DNA from: Candidatus Gastranaerophilales bacterium
Lineage (GTDB): Bacteria; Cyanobacteriota; Vampirovibrionia; Gastranaerophilales; Gastranaerophilaceae
Assembly: GCA_944323695.1 (NCBI GenBank)
Contig: CALUTI010000002.1
Coordinates: forward strand, 62,001 to 126,000
Length of the DNA: 64,000 nucleotides
Direction of reading: 5' to 3'
The position numbers and the translations under genes were made by a program. The notes beneath the pieces are model-generated. The model was not told the origin of the DNA. It was given only the letters and a program-made list of their open reading frames with translations, and ran no database searches. Positions 7,913-17,348 of this stretch are shown piece after piece (positions within the stretch are counted from its first letter, which is position 1; the number at the start of each line of letters is the position of its first letter).

Positions 7913-8539
7913 ATGTATTTCAGCAGAAAATGTAAGATTACTTTTATATGCCATGGGGCAACTATATATTCAGAAGAAAACAGATTATCAGACGTTGAAA
8001 ATTACCCGCAGTTGAGCGAGCTCGGACAGGACGAAGTTGAACGTATAGCGGAATATTTGCGCAGAAGAGCTGTTAAAAATGATGTTATTTACACATCACC
8101 TTCAGTCAGAACAATGCAGACCGCAAAGGTTATTTCAAAATTGTTTAAGCAGGAGCCGGTTGTGCTGGAAGATTTACATCCCAGAAAGTGCGGCAAGCTG
8201 AACGGCTTAACTCTGGAACAGATAGAAAATAAATACCCCGATTTACTGGAAAGTTGGTTCAATAATCAGGAATATGACGAAAATCTTGAGGCTGAAAGTA
8301 TTAACGATTTTATTGCTCGAACCAAGAAGATTATTGATGATGTTGTAGCACAAAACGAAGGTAACAGAGTTATAGTTGTTACACATCCGGATGTAATTCA
8401 GGCTGCAATTTGCGCAGCACTTGAGATGCCGCCGAGTAAGATTGCTAAAATATTTATCAGAACAGGCAGTGCAACACAGATCAGCTACTATGAAAAATGG
8501 TCAAGCCTTGTTTATTCAGACTACACACCGCTTTTCTGA
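7913..8539 (+). CDS. histidine phosphatase superfamily protein with altered RHG motif
   Basis: A 208-residue phosphoglycerate-mutase-like protein. The family signature RHG is here CHG (FICHGAT, residues 11-17), so the first phosphate-binding Arg is lost while the catalytic His stays. The second Arg (SPSVRTMQTAKV, ~64-75) and second His (VVTHPDVIQAA, ~144-154) remain. It may be a weakened or repurposed phosphatase. A TATAAT box lies at 7884-7889. The 3' end overlaps the convergent radical SAM gene by 24 bases. Confidence 0.8.
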   Translation: MYFSRKCKITFICHGATIYSEENRLSDVENYPQLSELGQDEVERIAEYLRRRAVKNDVIYTSPSVRTMQTAKVISKLFKQEPVVLEDLHPRKCGKLNGLTLEQIENKYPDLLESWFNNQEYDENLEAESINDFIARTKKIIDDVVAQNEGNRVIVVTHPDVIQAAICAALEMPPSKIAKIFIRTGSATQISYYEKWSSLVYSDYTPLF

Positions 8540-10072
8540 TAAAAGGTTTTTACTTTCTTCAATTAAAAATTCTTTGCCGGGTTTTGTTTCAATAAAATCC
8601 CATGGCAGGTGCATGTCATACGGATAGTTTTCAATCGCGTAAAAATCAGTGTCAATTTTATTTTTGGCTGCCGACTTGAAGGAACCCAAAGAAAAACCGT
8701 TCTTATATGTATCAATGATAAAATCGGTTAATTTTTCATCTCCGCGCGATAGAACCGCCTGATAGTAATCCCATTTAATGCTTGAGAATTGCGCTTTTAC
8801 ACCGATTTTGTGCAATTCTTTTTTCATATACTGAACTTTTTTCTCCAGAGATTTTGTATTTTCTCTGCCGCACCACTGAAACGGCGTGTTCGCCTTTGGC
8901 ACAAAGCTTGAAAAGCCAAAAGATATATCAAAACCTTTGTATCTCTGTTTAATTTTGTGCGCAAGGCTAAGCATTTCATCCAAATCTTCATAAGTTTCAG
9001 TCGGAAGTCCAAGCATTCCGTAGAATTTAAAGCCTTTTAATCCGTTTTCGCGGGCAATATCAACTGCTTTGAAAATTTGCTCTTCAGTAAGATTTTTATT
9101 AATCACCCTGCGCAGCCTTTCGCTTCCGGCTTCAATAGCAAGGGTGGTATTTTTTTGACCGGCGGCAACAAGTGTTCGGACAACCTCGGGGCAAAAGGCA
9201 TCAACACGCATTGAGGATATGCTCATGCTGATTTTTTTACCTGATTGAATTTTGTCGTAAATATAGTTACAAATTTCTTTAAATTGCGGGTGTGCGGTAA
9301 TCTGTGCACCCAAAAGTGCTATTTTATCCGTATATTGAAGTCCTAATTCAATTGTTTTTATTATATCTTCATAAGAAACAAATCTAACCGGCAAATTCAA
9401 ATATGACGCAAGGCAAAAAGCGCAGCGGTTTGCGCAGCCGCGCTCAACTTCAACTATAAAAGTATTTTTGAAAAATGCATTTGCGCTGATTACGGAAGTG
9501 TAAATACACTGATCAAGCCTTTTTGTAACCTTTTTGACGCTATCAGGATTAATTGAAGGCACATAAACTCCCTCAATTTCAGATAATATGCGCAGAATTT
9601 CCGCTTTGCTTTTGTCCCTGTTGTCTTTACAAATCCTTGCGATTTTGAGGTTCAAATCTTCCCCGTCGCCGATTATGAAAAAATCAAAAAATGCGTCATA
9701 AGGCTTTGGATTAGCCGTCACAACCGGCCCGCCAGCAAAAATTAAGGGAGTACCTTCATCTCTTTCACAGCTTTTTAAAGGAATTTTTCGCTGTTCTAGC
9801 ATCCCTAAAATTGTAAAAATATCCATGTCAAAAGAAAAAGAAAAGCCCATTAAGCCGACATTTTCCGTAGGAATACGCGTTGATACGGTATCTTGATAAA
9901 CTGCTTCGATATTTATGTCGTCAGTCTCGTCAATGGATTTGTACATCCATAAAAAGCCTAAAGATGACAGCGCAAACGATTCAGGGCCCGGAAAAGCCAT
10001 CCACATGTTGTAATCAGTTTTTTTATACGGGTTTCTGTCGTATAAGTAAATATCATTCTGCTTGTTCTTCAA
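8516..10072 (-). CDS. radical SAM protein with N-terminal cobalamin-binding-like domain
   Basis: A 518-residue protein. An N-terminal Rossmann-like region (about 1-140, with VGLMGFSFSFDMDIF and LIFAGGPVVTANP) resembles the B12-binding half of YgiQ/BchE-type enzymes. The radical SAM cluster motif is C-x3-C-x2-C in GCANRCAFC (near 214-222), followed by the glycine-rich AIEAGSERLRR and GLKGFKFYGMLGLPTE segments. The reaction is not evident. It overlaps the upstream AI-2E-type permease gene by 20 bases and is probably its operon partner. Confidence 0.85.
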   Translation of the reverse strand: MKNKQNDIYLYDRNPYKKTDYNMWMAFPGPESFALSSLGFLWMYKSIDETDDINIEAVYQDTVSTRIPTENVGLMGFSFSFDMDIFTILGMLEQRKIPLKSCERDEGTPLIFAGGPVVTANPKPYDAFFDFFIIGDGEDLNLKIARICKDNRDKSKAEILRILSEIEGVYVPSINPDSVKKVTKRLDQCIYTSVISANAFFKNTFIVEVERGCANRCAFCLASYLNLPVRFVSYEDIIKTIELGLQYTDKIALLGAQITAHPQFKEICNYIYDKIQSGKKISMSISSMRVDAFCPEVVRTLVAAGQKNTTLAIEAGSERLRRVINKNLTEEQIFKAVDIARENGLKGFKFYGMLGLPTETYEDLDEMLSLAHKIKQRYKGFDISFGFSSFVPKANTPFQWCGRENTKSLEKKVQYMKKELHKIGVKAQFSSIKWDYYQAVLSRGDEKLTDFIIDTYKNGFSLGSFKSAAKNKIDTDFYAIENYPYDMHLPWDFIETKPGKEFLIEESKNLLSEKRCVV

Positions 10073-11102
10073 TCTCGTCTTTGCTCCTGTTAATCGGAAT
10101 CAAATATAACTCATCAATTAAAACACAAACCGTAGCGGCAATCGCAGGTGCCAGAATTACTCCCCATACACCTAAAAACTGCTGGGCTACAAACAATGAG
10201 AAAAATACCATTAACGGGTGTAATGCCATGAATTTTCCGAATAAAAACGGTCTTATCATGTAGTTAGAAATCTGTTGAACGATTAAAAATGCTACAATAG
10301 CCAGTGTAACTTTAACCCAGCCCAATTGCGCAGCAACAAGAATAATCAATGCAACAGAAATTGTTGGTCCTAATAAAGGTATAATATCTAAAATACCGGA
10401 AATTAAACCCAATAGCAGAGCATAATCAATTCTTAATATAAAAAGCGAAATTGTTACCATAATACCTACCGTAACCATAGATAAAATCTGCGCTCTGACG
10501 TAACTTCCGACTTTTAAGGTTATTGATGAAAGTATGCAGCTTGCAAAATCTTTTATGTTAGGCGGGAAAAATTCCAAAAATTTTGTTCTCAAATAGCTTT
10601 TATCAACCAAAAGATAAAATACAATCATAAATATAGCAAATGCTACTACTAACACTTGCGTTAAGCCCATTGTAATATTTACGGATTGGCTGAAAATGTT
10701 TTGGGCAAGATTAGATGATGAACCCAAAATTGAATTCAAATCCACCATATCAGAAATACTTTGACCATTAAATTTTTGAGCAAGTATAAAATTAGTAAGT
10801 GCAGTGAGTTTTTCAGGAAGCATTCTTACAAATACCTGAATTTCTTTGAAAGCAATAACAAATATAGGCACAAATAATGCAATAACAGCTATCGCACTTC
10901 CTGTTAATACAACTGTTGTCGCAAGCCCCCTGCTCATTTTGTTCTGAAGCTTATTTACATAAGGATTCAATGCTGCTGCAATTACATATGACGCAAAAAA
11001 TAACAATAATATTCCTGATATTTGCGGCAGAAACAGTAACAAAATTATTGTTAAAATCAAAAATACAACGTTCTTGGTTGTCCAGAAATTTTTCTTAAAC
11101 AT
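10053..11102 (-). CDS. AI-2E/PerM-family membrane transporter
   Basis: A 349-residue polytopic protein of the UPF0118/AI-2 exporter-like family. It has N-terminal membrane helices, a soluble-looking stretch around 85-145, then a block of long helices from about 150 to 330. The conserved GLISGILDIIPLLGPTIS (near 233-250) is the family signature. Substrates of this family range from autoinducer-2 to ions, so substrate is not assigned. It has a GCGAGGTAAT ribosome site and overlaps the following radical SAM gene by 20 bases. Confidence 0.88.
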   Translation of the reverse strand: MFKKNFWTTKNVVFLILTIILLLFLPQISGILLLFFASYVIAAALNPYVNKLQNKMSRGLATTVVLTGSAIAVIALFVPIFVIAFKEIQVFVRMLPEKLTALTNFILAQKFNGQSISDMVDLNSILGSSSNLAQNIFSQSVNITMGLTQVLVVAFAIFMIVFYLLVDKSYLRTKFLEFFPPNIKDFASCILSSITLKVGSYVRAQILSMVTVGIMVTISLFILRIDYALLLGLISGILDIIPLLGPTISVALIILVAAQLGWVKVTLAIVAFLIVQQISNYMIRPFLFGKFMALHPLMVFFSLFVAQQFLGVWGVILAPAIAATVCVLIDELYLIPINRSKDEIEEQAE

Positions 11103-11209
11103 ATTACCTCGCTTGTAATAATTCTATACAAAAAATTTGATTTGTGCAATTAATTATCTGTCTTGCCCAAAAGTTTATATATTAATTATGTATAACGTAT
11201 GTTAAGTTA

Positions 11210-11266
11210 TGTAACAAAACGACCCAAATTCAGCAATAATCCATGATATATATACTTTATATATTT
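11210..11266 (+). promoter_or_regulatory. bipartite promoter motif upstream of the 198-aa coiled-coil protein
   Basis: TGTAACAAA begins at 11210 and ACTTTATATATT at 11254, 44 bp apart; the ATG follows at 11293. Same elements and spacing as at four other genes in the window. Confidence 0.6.
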
Positions 11267-11292
11267 AACGAGGATAAACACGAGGACGAAAC

Positions 11293-11889
11293 ATGGGTTT
11301 CTTATTAGGCGCATACGGAAAATTAATGGCCGGCAAGAGAGTTCGACAACTCCAGGCCCGTATGATGAGCGTTCAATCACAATTGAGACGCGCCACTCGT
11401 GATATCGAAAATATGGAACGCACCCTAAACCAGCAGGAAAAAAATCTTAAATATATGAACCAAAGTTATATATCCAACATGATGATGGGTATGTCTGGTG
11501 GTTTACAGGCTTCCATATTCGGTGCCTTAAAAACGCAATTTGGGGATAGCTTACCGATTGCAAATGGTGGAATTGATTATGCAAAATTGTCATCTGAACA
11601 AGCAAGCTACTTGTCAAGTATAACACAACAAATGACAACACAATTCCAGTATCAGCAACAAGCTATGCAGTCTTCATTAATGCAACAGAATTCAATGATT
11701 GAAAACAACTTTGAAGCATACAAAGAGCTTCAATTACAACCATTAAAAGATACAGAAGAAGAATTACAACTCGAAAAAGATTCACTCGAAACACAAATCC
11801 AGTTGGCACAACAAGATTACGAAGCTTGCAAAGAAATGGAAAAAGCAGGTTCTAAAAACTTAGCTCCGCAATATACAGGTCAAGGTTAA
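11293..11889 (+). CDS. coiled-coil, Gln/Met-rich unknown protein, regulon member
   Basis: A 198-residue protein without recognised family. Residues 1-50 are basic and helical (GKRVRQLQARMMSVQSQL, then RDIENMERTLNQQEKNL) and form a coiled coil. A Gly/Met patch follows (about 62-72), then a Gln-rich helical region and a second acidic coiled coil (EEELQLEKDSLETQIQLAQ). No signal peptide or membrane helix is seen. It stands alone between its bipartite motif promoter and a strong terminator. Such proteins look structural or assembly-related; this is inference only. Confidence 0.65.
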   Translation: MGFLLGAYGKLMAGKRVRQLQARMMSVQSQLRRATRDIENMERTLNQQEKNLKYMNQSYISNMMMGMSGGLQASIFGALKTQFGDSLPIANGGIDYAKLSSEQASYLSSITQQMTTQFQYQQQAMQSSLMQQNSMIENNFEAYKELQLQPLKDTEEELQLEKDSLETQIQLAQQDYEACKEMEKAGSKNLAPQYTGQG

Positions 11890-11904
11890 TAAATAAATGG
11901 TTAT

Positions 11905-11940
11905 CTAAAAAACTCAAAGTTCCGGCTTTGAGTTTTTTAG
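11905..11940. terminator. bidirectional hairpin terminator
   Basis: A perfect 15-bp stem (CTAAAAAACTCAAAG and its complement) around TTCCGG. It ends the coiled-coil gene and overlaps the stop codon of the convergent ferredoxin gene. Confidence 0.9.
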
Positions 11941-12122
11941 TTTTCATATATATTAATTGCGTTTACAGGACATTCTATTGCTGCATCTATACAGCTTTCT
12001 TCATTTCCGCAGATGTTTGCGGAATTTACCACTGCAAAATTGCGGTTTATTTCAAAAACCTCCGGATTTATCGCAGAACACGCACCGCAGCCGACACATT
12101 TGGATGAAATACTAATATGCAT
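11937..12122 (-). CDS. small ferredoxin-type [Fe-S] protein
   Basis: A 61-residue protein with one iron-sulfur cluster site: CVGCGAC (C-x2-C-x2-C) near the start and a later C-IDAAIECPVNAI with the closing CP motif. This is the monocluster (Thermotoga/Desulfovibrio-like) ferredoxin layout, and an electron-carrier role is likely. The start at MHISISS is chosen because it places the cluster loop at the usual distance; an upstream TTG at 12149 is less likely. It lies just downstream of thrB on the same strand. Confidence 0.85.
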   Translation of the reverse strand: MHISISSKCVGCGACSAINPEVFEINRNFAVVNSANICGNEESCIDAAIECPVNAINIYEN

Positions 12123-12168
12123 AAACAGATTATGCACTATTTTACACAATTATTTATGCCCTGAAAGT

Positions 12169-13116
12169 TTAATCTTCGTTGGTAACTACCTGTGCGCCGT
12201 TTTGTTCTATAGGAAGTGTTTTAATAATAGCTTTTACATTCAAATCCGCCCAGGTTTCTTTTACTATTGAATGAATTTTATCGAGATTATTCTTCTGTGA
12301 AATTATCAGAATAGACGGCCCTGCACCGCTCAAAACACAGCCCAGCACATTTTCTTCGTGCTTTAAGTTTTCCATAATCTTTTCAAGTCCGGGAACAAGC
12401 TTCATTCTGTAGGGCTGGTGTAATCTGTCCTGAAGCGCCAGTTTCATCAATTCAGCGTCTTTTGTATTGATTGCCTCAACAAACATAGCCATGCGTTTTG
12501 CATTGAATACAGCGTCCTTCATCGGAACTTCTTTTGGCAATACTGATCTTGAAATATCAGTTGAAAGCTCATAATCCGGTATACAAACCGTTATAGACCA
12601 TTCCACCGGCCAGTTTAATTTGCGGTAAACAATTGTACAATCATCTTCCTGAGAAGATATTACAAGCCCGCCGACAATTGCAGGTGTAATATTATCCGGA
12701 TGCCCTTCAACCTCTGTAGCAATTGAAAGCAATGCAGCTTCATCAGCAGGTTTGCCTAAAAGTTCGTTAGCTGCCAAAAGCCCGCCCACAATTACGGATG
12801 CGCTGCTACCAAGTCCCCGCGCAATTGGTATATTTGAATGAATATTTATCTTTAATTCGCTTGGTGTCTGTCCTATAGAGTTATACAAAAGCTCAACAGC
12901 CTTGTATATTAAGCTGTTTTCGTCTAAAGCCATGTGTTCTAAGGTTAATTCGTCAACAGCTGCATCTTCTGATATAACGTTGATTTCCACCCCTGTGCCG
13001 GGTAAAACTGTTTCCTCTATTGTAATTGTATTATATATCGGTAATGCCATTCCCAGACAATCAAAGCCCGGGCCTAAATTCGCCGTTGTAGCCGGCACTT
13101 TTACACTTATTTTCAT
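12169..13116 (-). CDS. thrB: homoserine kinase
   Basis: A 315-residue GHMP-family kinase phosphorylating homoserine for threonine synthesis. VPATTANLGPGFDCLGMAL (6-24) is the ThrB start; PIARGLGSSASVIVGGL (near 94-110) is the ATP-binding GLGSSA loop; VLGCVLSGAGPSILII near the end is the third GHMP motif. Length is normal. An AGAGGAAAAT ribosome site precedes the ATG. No thrA or thrC neighbours it. Confidence 0.96.
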   Translation of the reverse strand: MKISVKVPATTANLGPGFDCLGMALPIYNTITIEETVLPGTGVEINVISEDAAVDELTLEHMALDENSLIYKAVELLYNSIGQTPSELKINIHSNIPIARGLGSSASVIVGGLLAANELLGKPADEAALLSIATEVEGHPDNITPAIVGGLVISSQEDDCTIVYRKLNWPVEWSITVCIPDYELSTDISRSVLPKEVPMKDAVFNAKRMAMFVEAINTKDAELMKLALQDRLHQPYRMKLVPGLEKIMENLKHEENVLGCVLSGAGPSILIISQKNNLDKIHSIVKETWADLNVKAIIKTLPIEQNGAQVVTNED

Positions 13117-13183
13117 ATTTTCCTCTTACCTAATAGTATACCAAAAACATAAAAAAATGCTAATAATAAGATTTTTAACATAT

Positions 13184-13211
13184 TTGAACTATTTGAAAAA
13201 GCATCTATAAT
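13184..13211 (+). promoter_or_regulatory. promoter predicting a leaderless transcript
   Basis: TTGAAC (13184-13189), 16-base spacer, TATAAT (13206-13211). The ATG at 13218 is 7 bases past the -10 box, where transcription would begin. No Shine-Dalgarno is present. Confidence 0.5.
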
Positions 13212-13217
13212 GGCATT

Positions 13218-14420
13218 ATGTACGAATTGTTCCCATATTTTACCAATGACGGCTCAGTAGGTCTCTACAGCCCGAAGGATGATGATATTTATCATTCAAC
13301 ATACGGTGCTTTGTCAGAAGCCTATGAAAAATTTATTCTGCCGGCAAATTTGAATGAGTTTTTAAAAACTCATAACGAAATTAAAATTTTGGATATTTGT
13401 TTTGGAATCGGATACAATTCAAAAAGTTTTTTAAATTATTTTTTCGAAAATTTTGACAAAAAATTGTCCGCCTTAAATACTACTATCGACACGATAGGTA
13501 CCGATAACAAATTGAACAAAATTTTTATAAAAGCTGTAGACACGGATAAAAATTTAATGTTTTTATCTCCGTTCATAAAAAGTGAAAATAAAAATATTTT
13601 TAATAATAAAATTAATTTTTCGCACGAAAAAATTTCAAAACTTTTGAAAAAGCGAACAAAACCAAAATACAAATTAAAAAAATTTATAAATATGATTTTT
13701 TTGAAAAAAATAATCAAAAATCATCCGGAAATTTTTGACGACAGCGAATTTAATTTAATATTAAAATCAAAAAAATACCGGCAATTTTTAGACGCGGATA
13801 TTTGCCGTTTATACGCGTTTTATAAAAACAGGGGGTATGTTTACACCCCTTTAAGACGTTTAAGTGCCTTCTTACATAATATATATTATAGGTATATATC
13901 TACAAGCTATAAAAAGGCTGCTAAATACCTGAAATTGGTCGATTTTATATTTGAGGGTGAAATAGGGGATGCAAGAAAAATTATTTTAGATGATAATAAC
14001 ACATATAATTTTATATTTTTGGATGCCTTTACCCCTGCAAAGTGCCCTTGTCTTTGGACAGTTGATTTTTTCAAAGAACTTCATAAGCACCTTGATGATA
14101 ATGGAATGATTCTTACATATTCAAATTCTGCCGCGGTCAGAAACGCATTTATTCAGGCAGGGTTCTGGACAGGGAAAATTTATAATAAAGAAAATGATAA
14201 ATTCATGGGAACAATAGCGGCTAAAAAATTAGAGCTTATAAAATTCGGACTTTCAGAATACGATTTAGGGCTTATAAAAACAAAAGCGGGTATTGTTTAT
14301 AGGGATAAAGATTTATCGCTTGATAACAGGGCGATTATAATGGCTCATGATAAAGAGGTCGCCACAAGCACTCTTATATCGAGTTCAAAGTTTATCAAAA
14401 CATTCAGAGGGAGTAATTAA
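13218..14420 (+). CDS. MnmC-like SAM-dependent methyltransferase
   Basis: A 400-residue protein with the MnmC/DUF752 methyltransferase pattern: ILDICFGIGYNSKSFL near 56-71 is the SAM-binding loop, and FIFLDAFTPAKCPCLWTVDFF near 266-286 is the hallmark DAFxPxKxPxLWT segment. MnmC methylates the wobble uridine of certain tRNAs. A long Lys/Phe/Ile-rich insertion (about 100-220) separates the two parts. The following gene, a flavin-dependent oxidoreductase, overlaps by one base; in MnmC a FAD domain is fused to the methyltransferase, but that neighbour is a different oxidoreductase type. Confidence 0.75.
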   Translation: MYELFPYFTNDGSVGLYSPKDDDIYHSTYGALSEAYEKFILPANLNEFLKTHNEIKILDICFGIGYNSKSFLNYFFENFDKKLSALNTTIDTIGTDNKLNKIFIKAVDTDKNLMFLSPFIKSENKNIFNNKINFSHEKISKLLKKRTKPKYKLKKFINMIFLKKIIKNHPEIFDDSEFNLILKSKKYRQFLDADICRLYAFYKNRGYVYTPLRRLSAFLHNIYYRYISTSYKKAAKYLKLVDFIFEGEIGDARKIILDDNNTYNFIFLDAFTPAKCPCLWTVDFFKELHKHLDDNGMILTYSNSAAVRNAFIQAGFWTGKIYNKENDKFMGTIAAKKLELIKFGLSEYDLGLIKTKAGIVYRDKDLSLDNRAIIMAHDKEVATSTLISSSKFIKTFRGSN

Positions 14421-15712
14421 TGTACGATGTAATAGTTGTCGGAGGCGGAACAGCAGGATGTGCAGCGGCTAATACCGCAGGAAAACTGGGCTTAAAGACC
14501 TTATTAATAGAAAAAAACATACATCTTGGCGGCACAATAACCTCAGCGCTTGTAGTTCCGGCAATGAAATCCGGCGAACACCAAATTAATACTGATTTTT
14601 ACAAGGATTTAATCGCTGAATTACACTCAATCGGCGGTCAGGCGACTTATCAAAATAATCCCGGATGGTTCAATCCGGAACTCACAAAAATCGCCTTAGA
14701 TAACCTTATGGCAAAAGCTAATGTGGAAGTGTATTTTGACACCCATATACGTGATGTAAAGCTTATGGACAGGCAAATTAAGTCTATAATTATTTCTAAA
14801 GAAATGTTATCAGTATATAACGAAACGATAGAACACGAGGATAAAGAGTTATCGGTATCTATCGACGCGAGATACATAGTTGACGCAACAGGAAATTGTG
14901 AAATCGGAAAACTTTGCGGATGTAATTTTTTGGAAGAAAAAAATGAAAATCAGCCGGTTAGTTTAAGATTCATGATGGGCGGAGTAGACGTACCATATTT
15001 TGCAGAATGGTTAAAGGAGTATGATACAGACAGAAATGTAACGACTGTAGAGGATGTAAACGGCTTTATACACCTTTCCACTGCATATACGTGGGATAAG
15101 GACAAGGTGTGGGCGCTTGCGCCTTTATTTGATGATGCTGTAAATAAAGGCATACTGAAAGACCACGACAGAAACTATTTTCAGATATTTACGGTAGCCG
15201 GAATGCCGTCTACAATTGCGTTTAACTGCCCCAGAATAATAGATTACACGGAGACTTTAGACGTGGCAAATATGTCAAAAGCCTTGCAGTTAGCGCGAAA
15301 GAACATATATAGGCTTGCAAATTTCTGCAGGATATACTTTCCGGGATTTAAAAACGCTTATATATCAAACATTGCTGATATGCTCGGGATAAGGGTTTCA
15401 AGGCGTATTAAGGGCAAGTATATATATACACTTGACGACTTAAAATCAGGTAAAACTTTTGAACACCCTGTAGTGGTTTCAAATTATCCGGTTGATGTTC
15501 ATTCTGAAAAGAAGGACAGCTCAACGCTTGATATGGTGCAGGATTACCAGCTTCCGATAGAAAGCTTGATGTCGGCTGACATAGATAATTTGTTTGTTGC
15601 AGGGCGATGCCTGTCTGCGGATTACATGGCACAGGGGGCGTTGAGGGTTCAGGCAAGCTGCTTTTCGATGGGGGAAGCTGTCAGCAAATATATCAGATCT
15701 AATCTTTCTTAA
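14420..15712 (+). CDS. FAD-dependent oxidoreductase (PF12831-type)
   Basis: A 430-residue flavoprotein. VIVVGGGTAGCAAANTAGKLG (start) is the dinucleotide-binding motif, with LLIEKN following; YIVDATGNCEIGKLCGC near 152-168 and LFVAGRCLSADYMAQGALRVQA near 393-414 are typical of the FAD_oxidored family. The substrate is unknown. It overlaps the preceding methyltransferase by one base and its own 3' end overlaps the convergent disulfide reductase by 14 bases. An operon with the methyltransferase is likely. Confidence 0.85.
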   Translation: MYDVIVVGGGTAGCAAANTAGKLGLKTLLIEKNIHLGGTITSALVVPAMKSGEHQINTDFYKDLIAELHSIGGQATYQNNPGWFNPELTKIALDNLMAKANVEVYFDTHIRDVKLMDRQIKSIIISKEMLSVYNETIEHEDKELSVSIDARYIVDATGNCEIGKLCGCNFLEEKNENQPVSLRFMMGGVDVPYFAEWLKEYDTDRNVTTVEDVNGFIHLSTAYTWDKDKVWALAPLFDDAVNKGILKDHDRNYFQIFTVAGMPSTIAFNCPRIIDYTETLDVANMSKALQLARKNIYRLANFCRIYFPGFKNAYISNIADMLGIRVSRRIKGKYIYTLDDLKSGKTFEHPVVVSNYPVDVHSEKKDSSTLDMVQDYQLPIESLMSADIDNLFVAGRCLSADYMAQGALRVQASCFSMGEAVSKYIRSNLS

Positions 15713-17060
15713 TCTTTTCCAACAAAAGCTGTGCCGCATTCAAAAGAGGATCAATTGTAGGAGAAAACGGCGGTGCATACGTCAAATCGTTTCTTGTAAA
15801 CTCTTCTACCGTAAGTTTGCCGAGCAGTGCGCCTGTTAAAGTATTAATTCTTTTATCGGCATCTCCCGCACCGACTGCCTGACCGCCTAATAGCAGCCCT
15901 GTTGTCTTATCTGCAATTAATTTTAGCGTAATATTGTTAACATCCGGCATATAACCGACTCTGTCGTACTTTGTTACGGTAACAGAAACCGGCTGAAATC
16001 CTGCAATTTTGGCTTTTTTTTCGGTATATCCGGTCATTGACATGGTTAAAGACAAACATCTTACAACCGCTGAGCCTAAAACCCCGTCAAAATCTTCATC
16101 TCCTCCGCTAAGGTTGATAGCCGCTACACGTCCTTCCTTGTTTGCAGTAGAACCCAGTGGAATCCAAACCTTTGATCCATCGATTTGGAGCGTTTTTTCT
16201 GCGCAATCGCCACAGGCGTATATGTTTTGAATATTGGTTCTCATGTGCTTATTTACCTTTATAGCGCCTGTTTCACCAATCGCAATCCCGGCCCCGCGTG
16301 CAAATTCGATATTTGGTCTTACGCCCGTACAAATTACAACCATATCAGTGTTGAATTCTTTTCCTGTACCGGTCTTCACACCTGTAACTTCACCGTTTTT
16401 ATTGGAATACAATTCAGTTACAAGTTCTGACGTCATAATTTCAAATCTGCCGTCACTTACACTCATCAGCTGCTGCTGGACAAGCTTTGAGATATCTTCA
16501 TCAAACACAGACATAACAAACGGAGCAAATTCCACAATCGTAACATTTAACCCAAGCTCTACAAATGCTTCCAAAAGCTCCATTCCTATATAACCGCTTC
16601 CGACTATTGTTGCGTGCTTTGAATTTAAGGCTTTTTCTCTTATTGCAATACCGTCTTCTATATGTCGAACAGTAAATACATTTTTTAAATTAACATTTTC
16701 AATCGGCGGAATAATCGGTCTTGCACCTGTTGCGATAACAAGCTGATCATATTCAACCAGATATGCTCTGTTTTCTTGCAAATCCTGTATAAGCACCTGA
16801 TTTGACTCAACAAGAATTTTAATAGCTTTTGATTGTAAATGAATGTGCACCCCTTGAGCTTCAAATTCTTCGGGTGAACGCACAAGCAGAGTTTTATAGT
16901 CAGAAAAATTGCCCTGAATATAATATGGCAAACCGCACGCCGAATACGAAATATGCGTATCATCAGTATATAAATCTATAACCGCATCAGGCAGCATACG
17001 TCTTGCTTTTGCGGCTGCTTTTGCGCCTGCGGCAACTCCGCCAAGAATTACAATCTTCAT
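15699..17060 (-). CDS. CoA-disulfide reductase / NADH oxidase family flavoprotein
   Basis: A 453-residue class III pyridine nucleotide-disulfide oxidoreductase. It has VILGGVAAGAKAAAKARR (FAD site), ISYSACGLPYY with the single redox Cys near 42, VGSGYIGMELLEAFVELG (NAD(P) site), VICTGVRPN, and IYACGDCAE. The C-terminal dimer domain contains TYAPPFSP. Members reduce CoA disulfide, persulfides or oxygen, giving oxidative or sulfur-stress protection; which applies here is not decided by sequence. No rhodanese domain is fused. Confidence 0.9.
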   Translation of the reverse strand: MKIVILGGVAAGAKAAAKARRMLPDAVIDLYTDDTHISYSACGLPYYIQGNFSDYKTLLVRSPEEFEAQGVHIHLQSKAIKILVESNQVLIQDLQENRAYLVEYDQLVIATGARPIIPPIENVNLKNVFTVRHIEDGIAIREKALNSKHATIVGSGYIGMELLEAFVELGLNVTIVEFAPFVMSVFDEDISKLVQQQLMSVSDGRFEIMTSELVTELYSNKNGEVTGVKTGTGKEFNTDMVVICTGVRPNIEFARGAGIAIGETGAIKVNKHMRTNIQNIYACGDCAEKTLQIDGSKVWIPLGSTANKEGRVAAINLSGGDEDFDGVLGSAVVRCLSLTMSMTGYTEKKAKIAGFQPVSVTVTKYDRVGYMPDVNNITLKLIADKTTGLLLGGQAVGAGDADKRINTLTGALLGKLTVEEFTRNDLTYAPPFSPTIDPLLNAAQLLLEKIKKD

Positions 17061-17106
17061 AAATTAAATGTATGGAAAAACATTTAATAATACATTCCAC
17101 ACAAGA

Positions 17107-17247
17107 CTAATTTAAGCCGGATGTCGCTAAAAACATGCCCTTCATAAAGTCACAATATGCGTCAATTTCTGATTTGTATTCTTCTGCAGTATCAATCAGT
17201 GTTTTTAATTCTTCAATAACATCTTCTTTTTTAAATTTGTCGTCCAT
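17107..17247 (-). CDS. small acidic helical protein (46 aa)
   Basis: A 46-codon reading frame starting ATG at 17247 and ending TAG at 17107. It reads MDDKFKKEDVIEELK at the start, then a helical acidic stretch with one Cys, ending ATSGLN. A weak GGGGTG lies 11 bases before the start and a TATACG box further up. It fills an otherwise empty gap between the disulfide reductase and EF-hand genes. Codon composition looks coding, but there is no homologue I recognise. Confidence 0.4.
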   Translation of the reverse strand: MDDKFKKEDVIEELKTLIDTAEEYKSEIDAYCDFMKGMFLATSGLN

Positions 17248-17348
17248 AAAAATACACACCCCGTATAAACTAACTTACATGTTACAAATACGGAATGTGT
17301 ATTAATAAACTTTGAAAAAATATTCAATTTTTTACATAATTTAATAAA

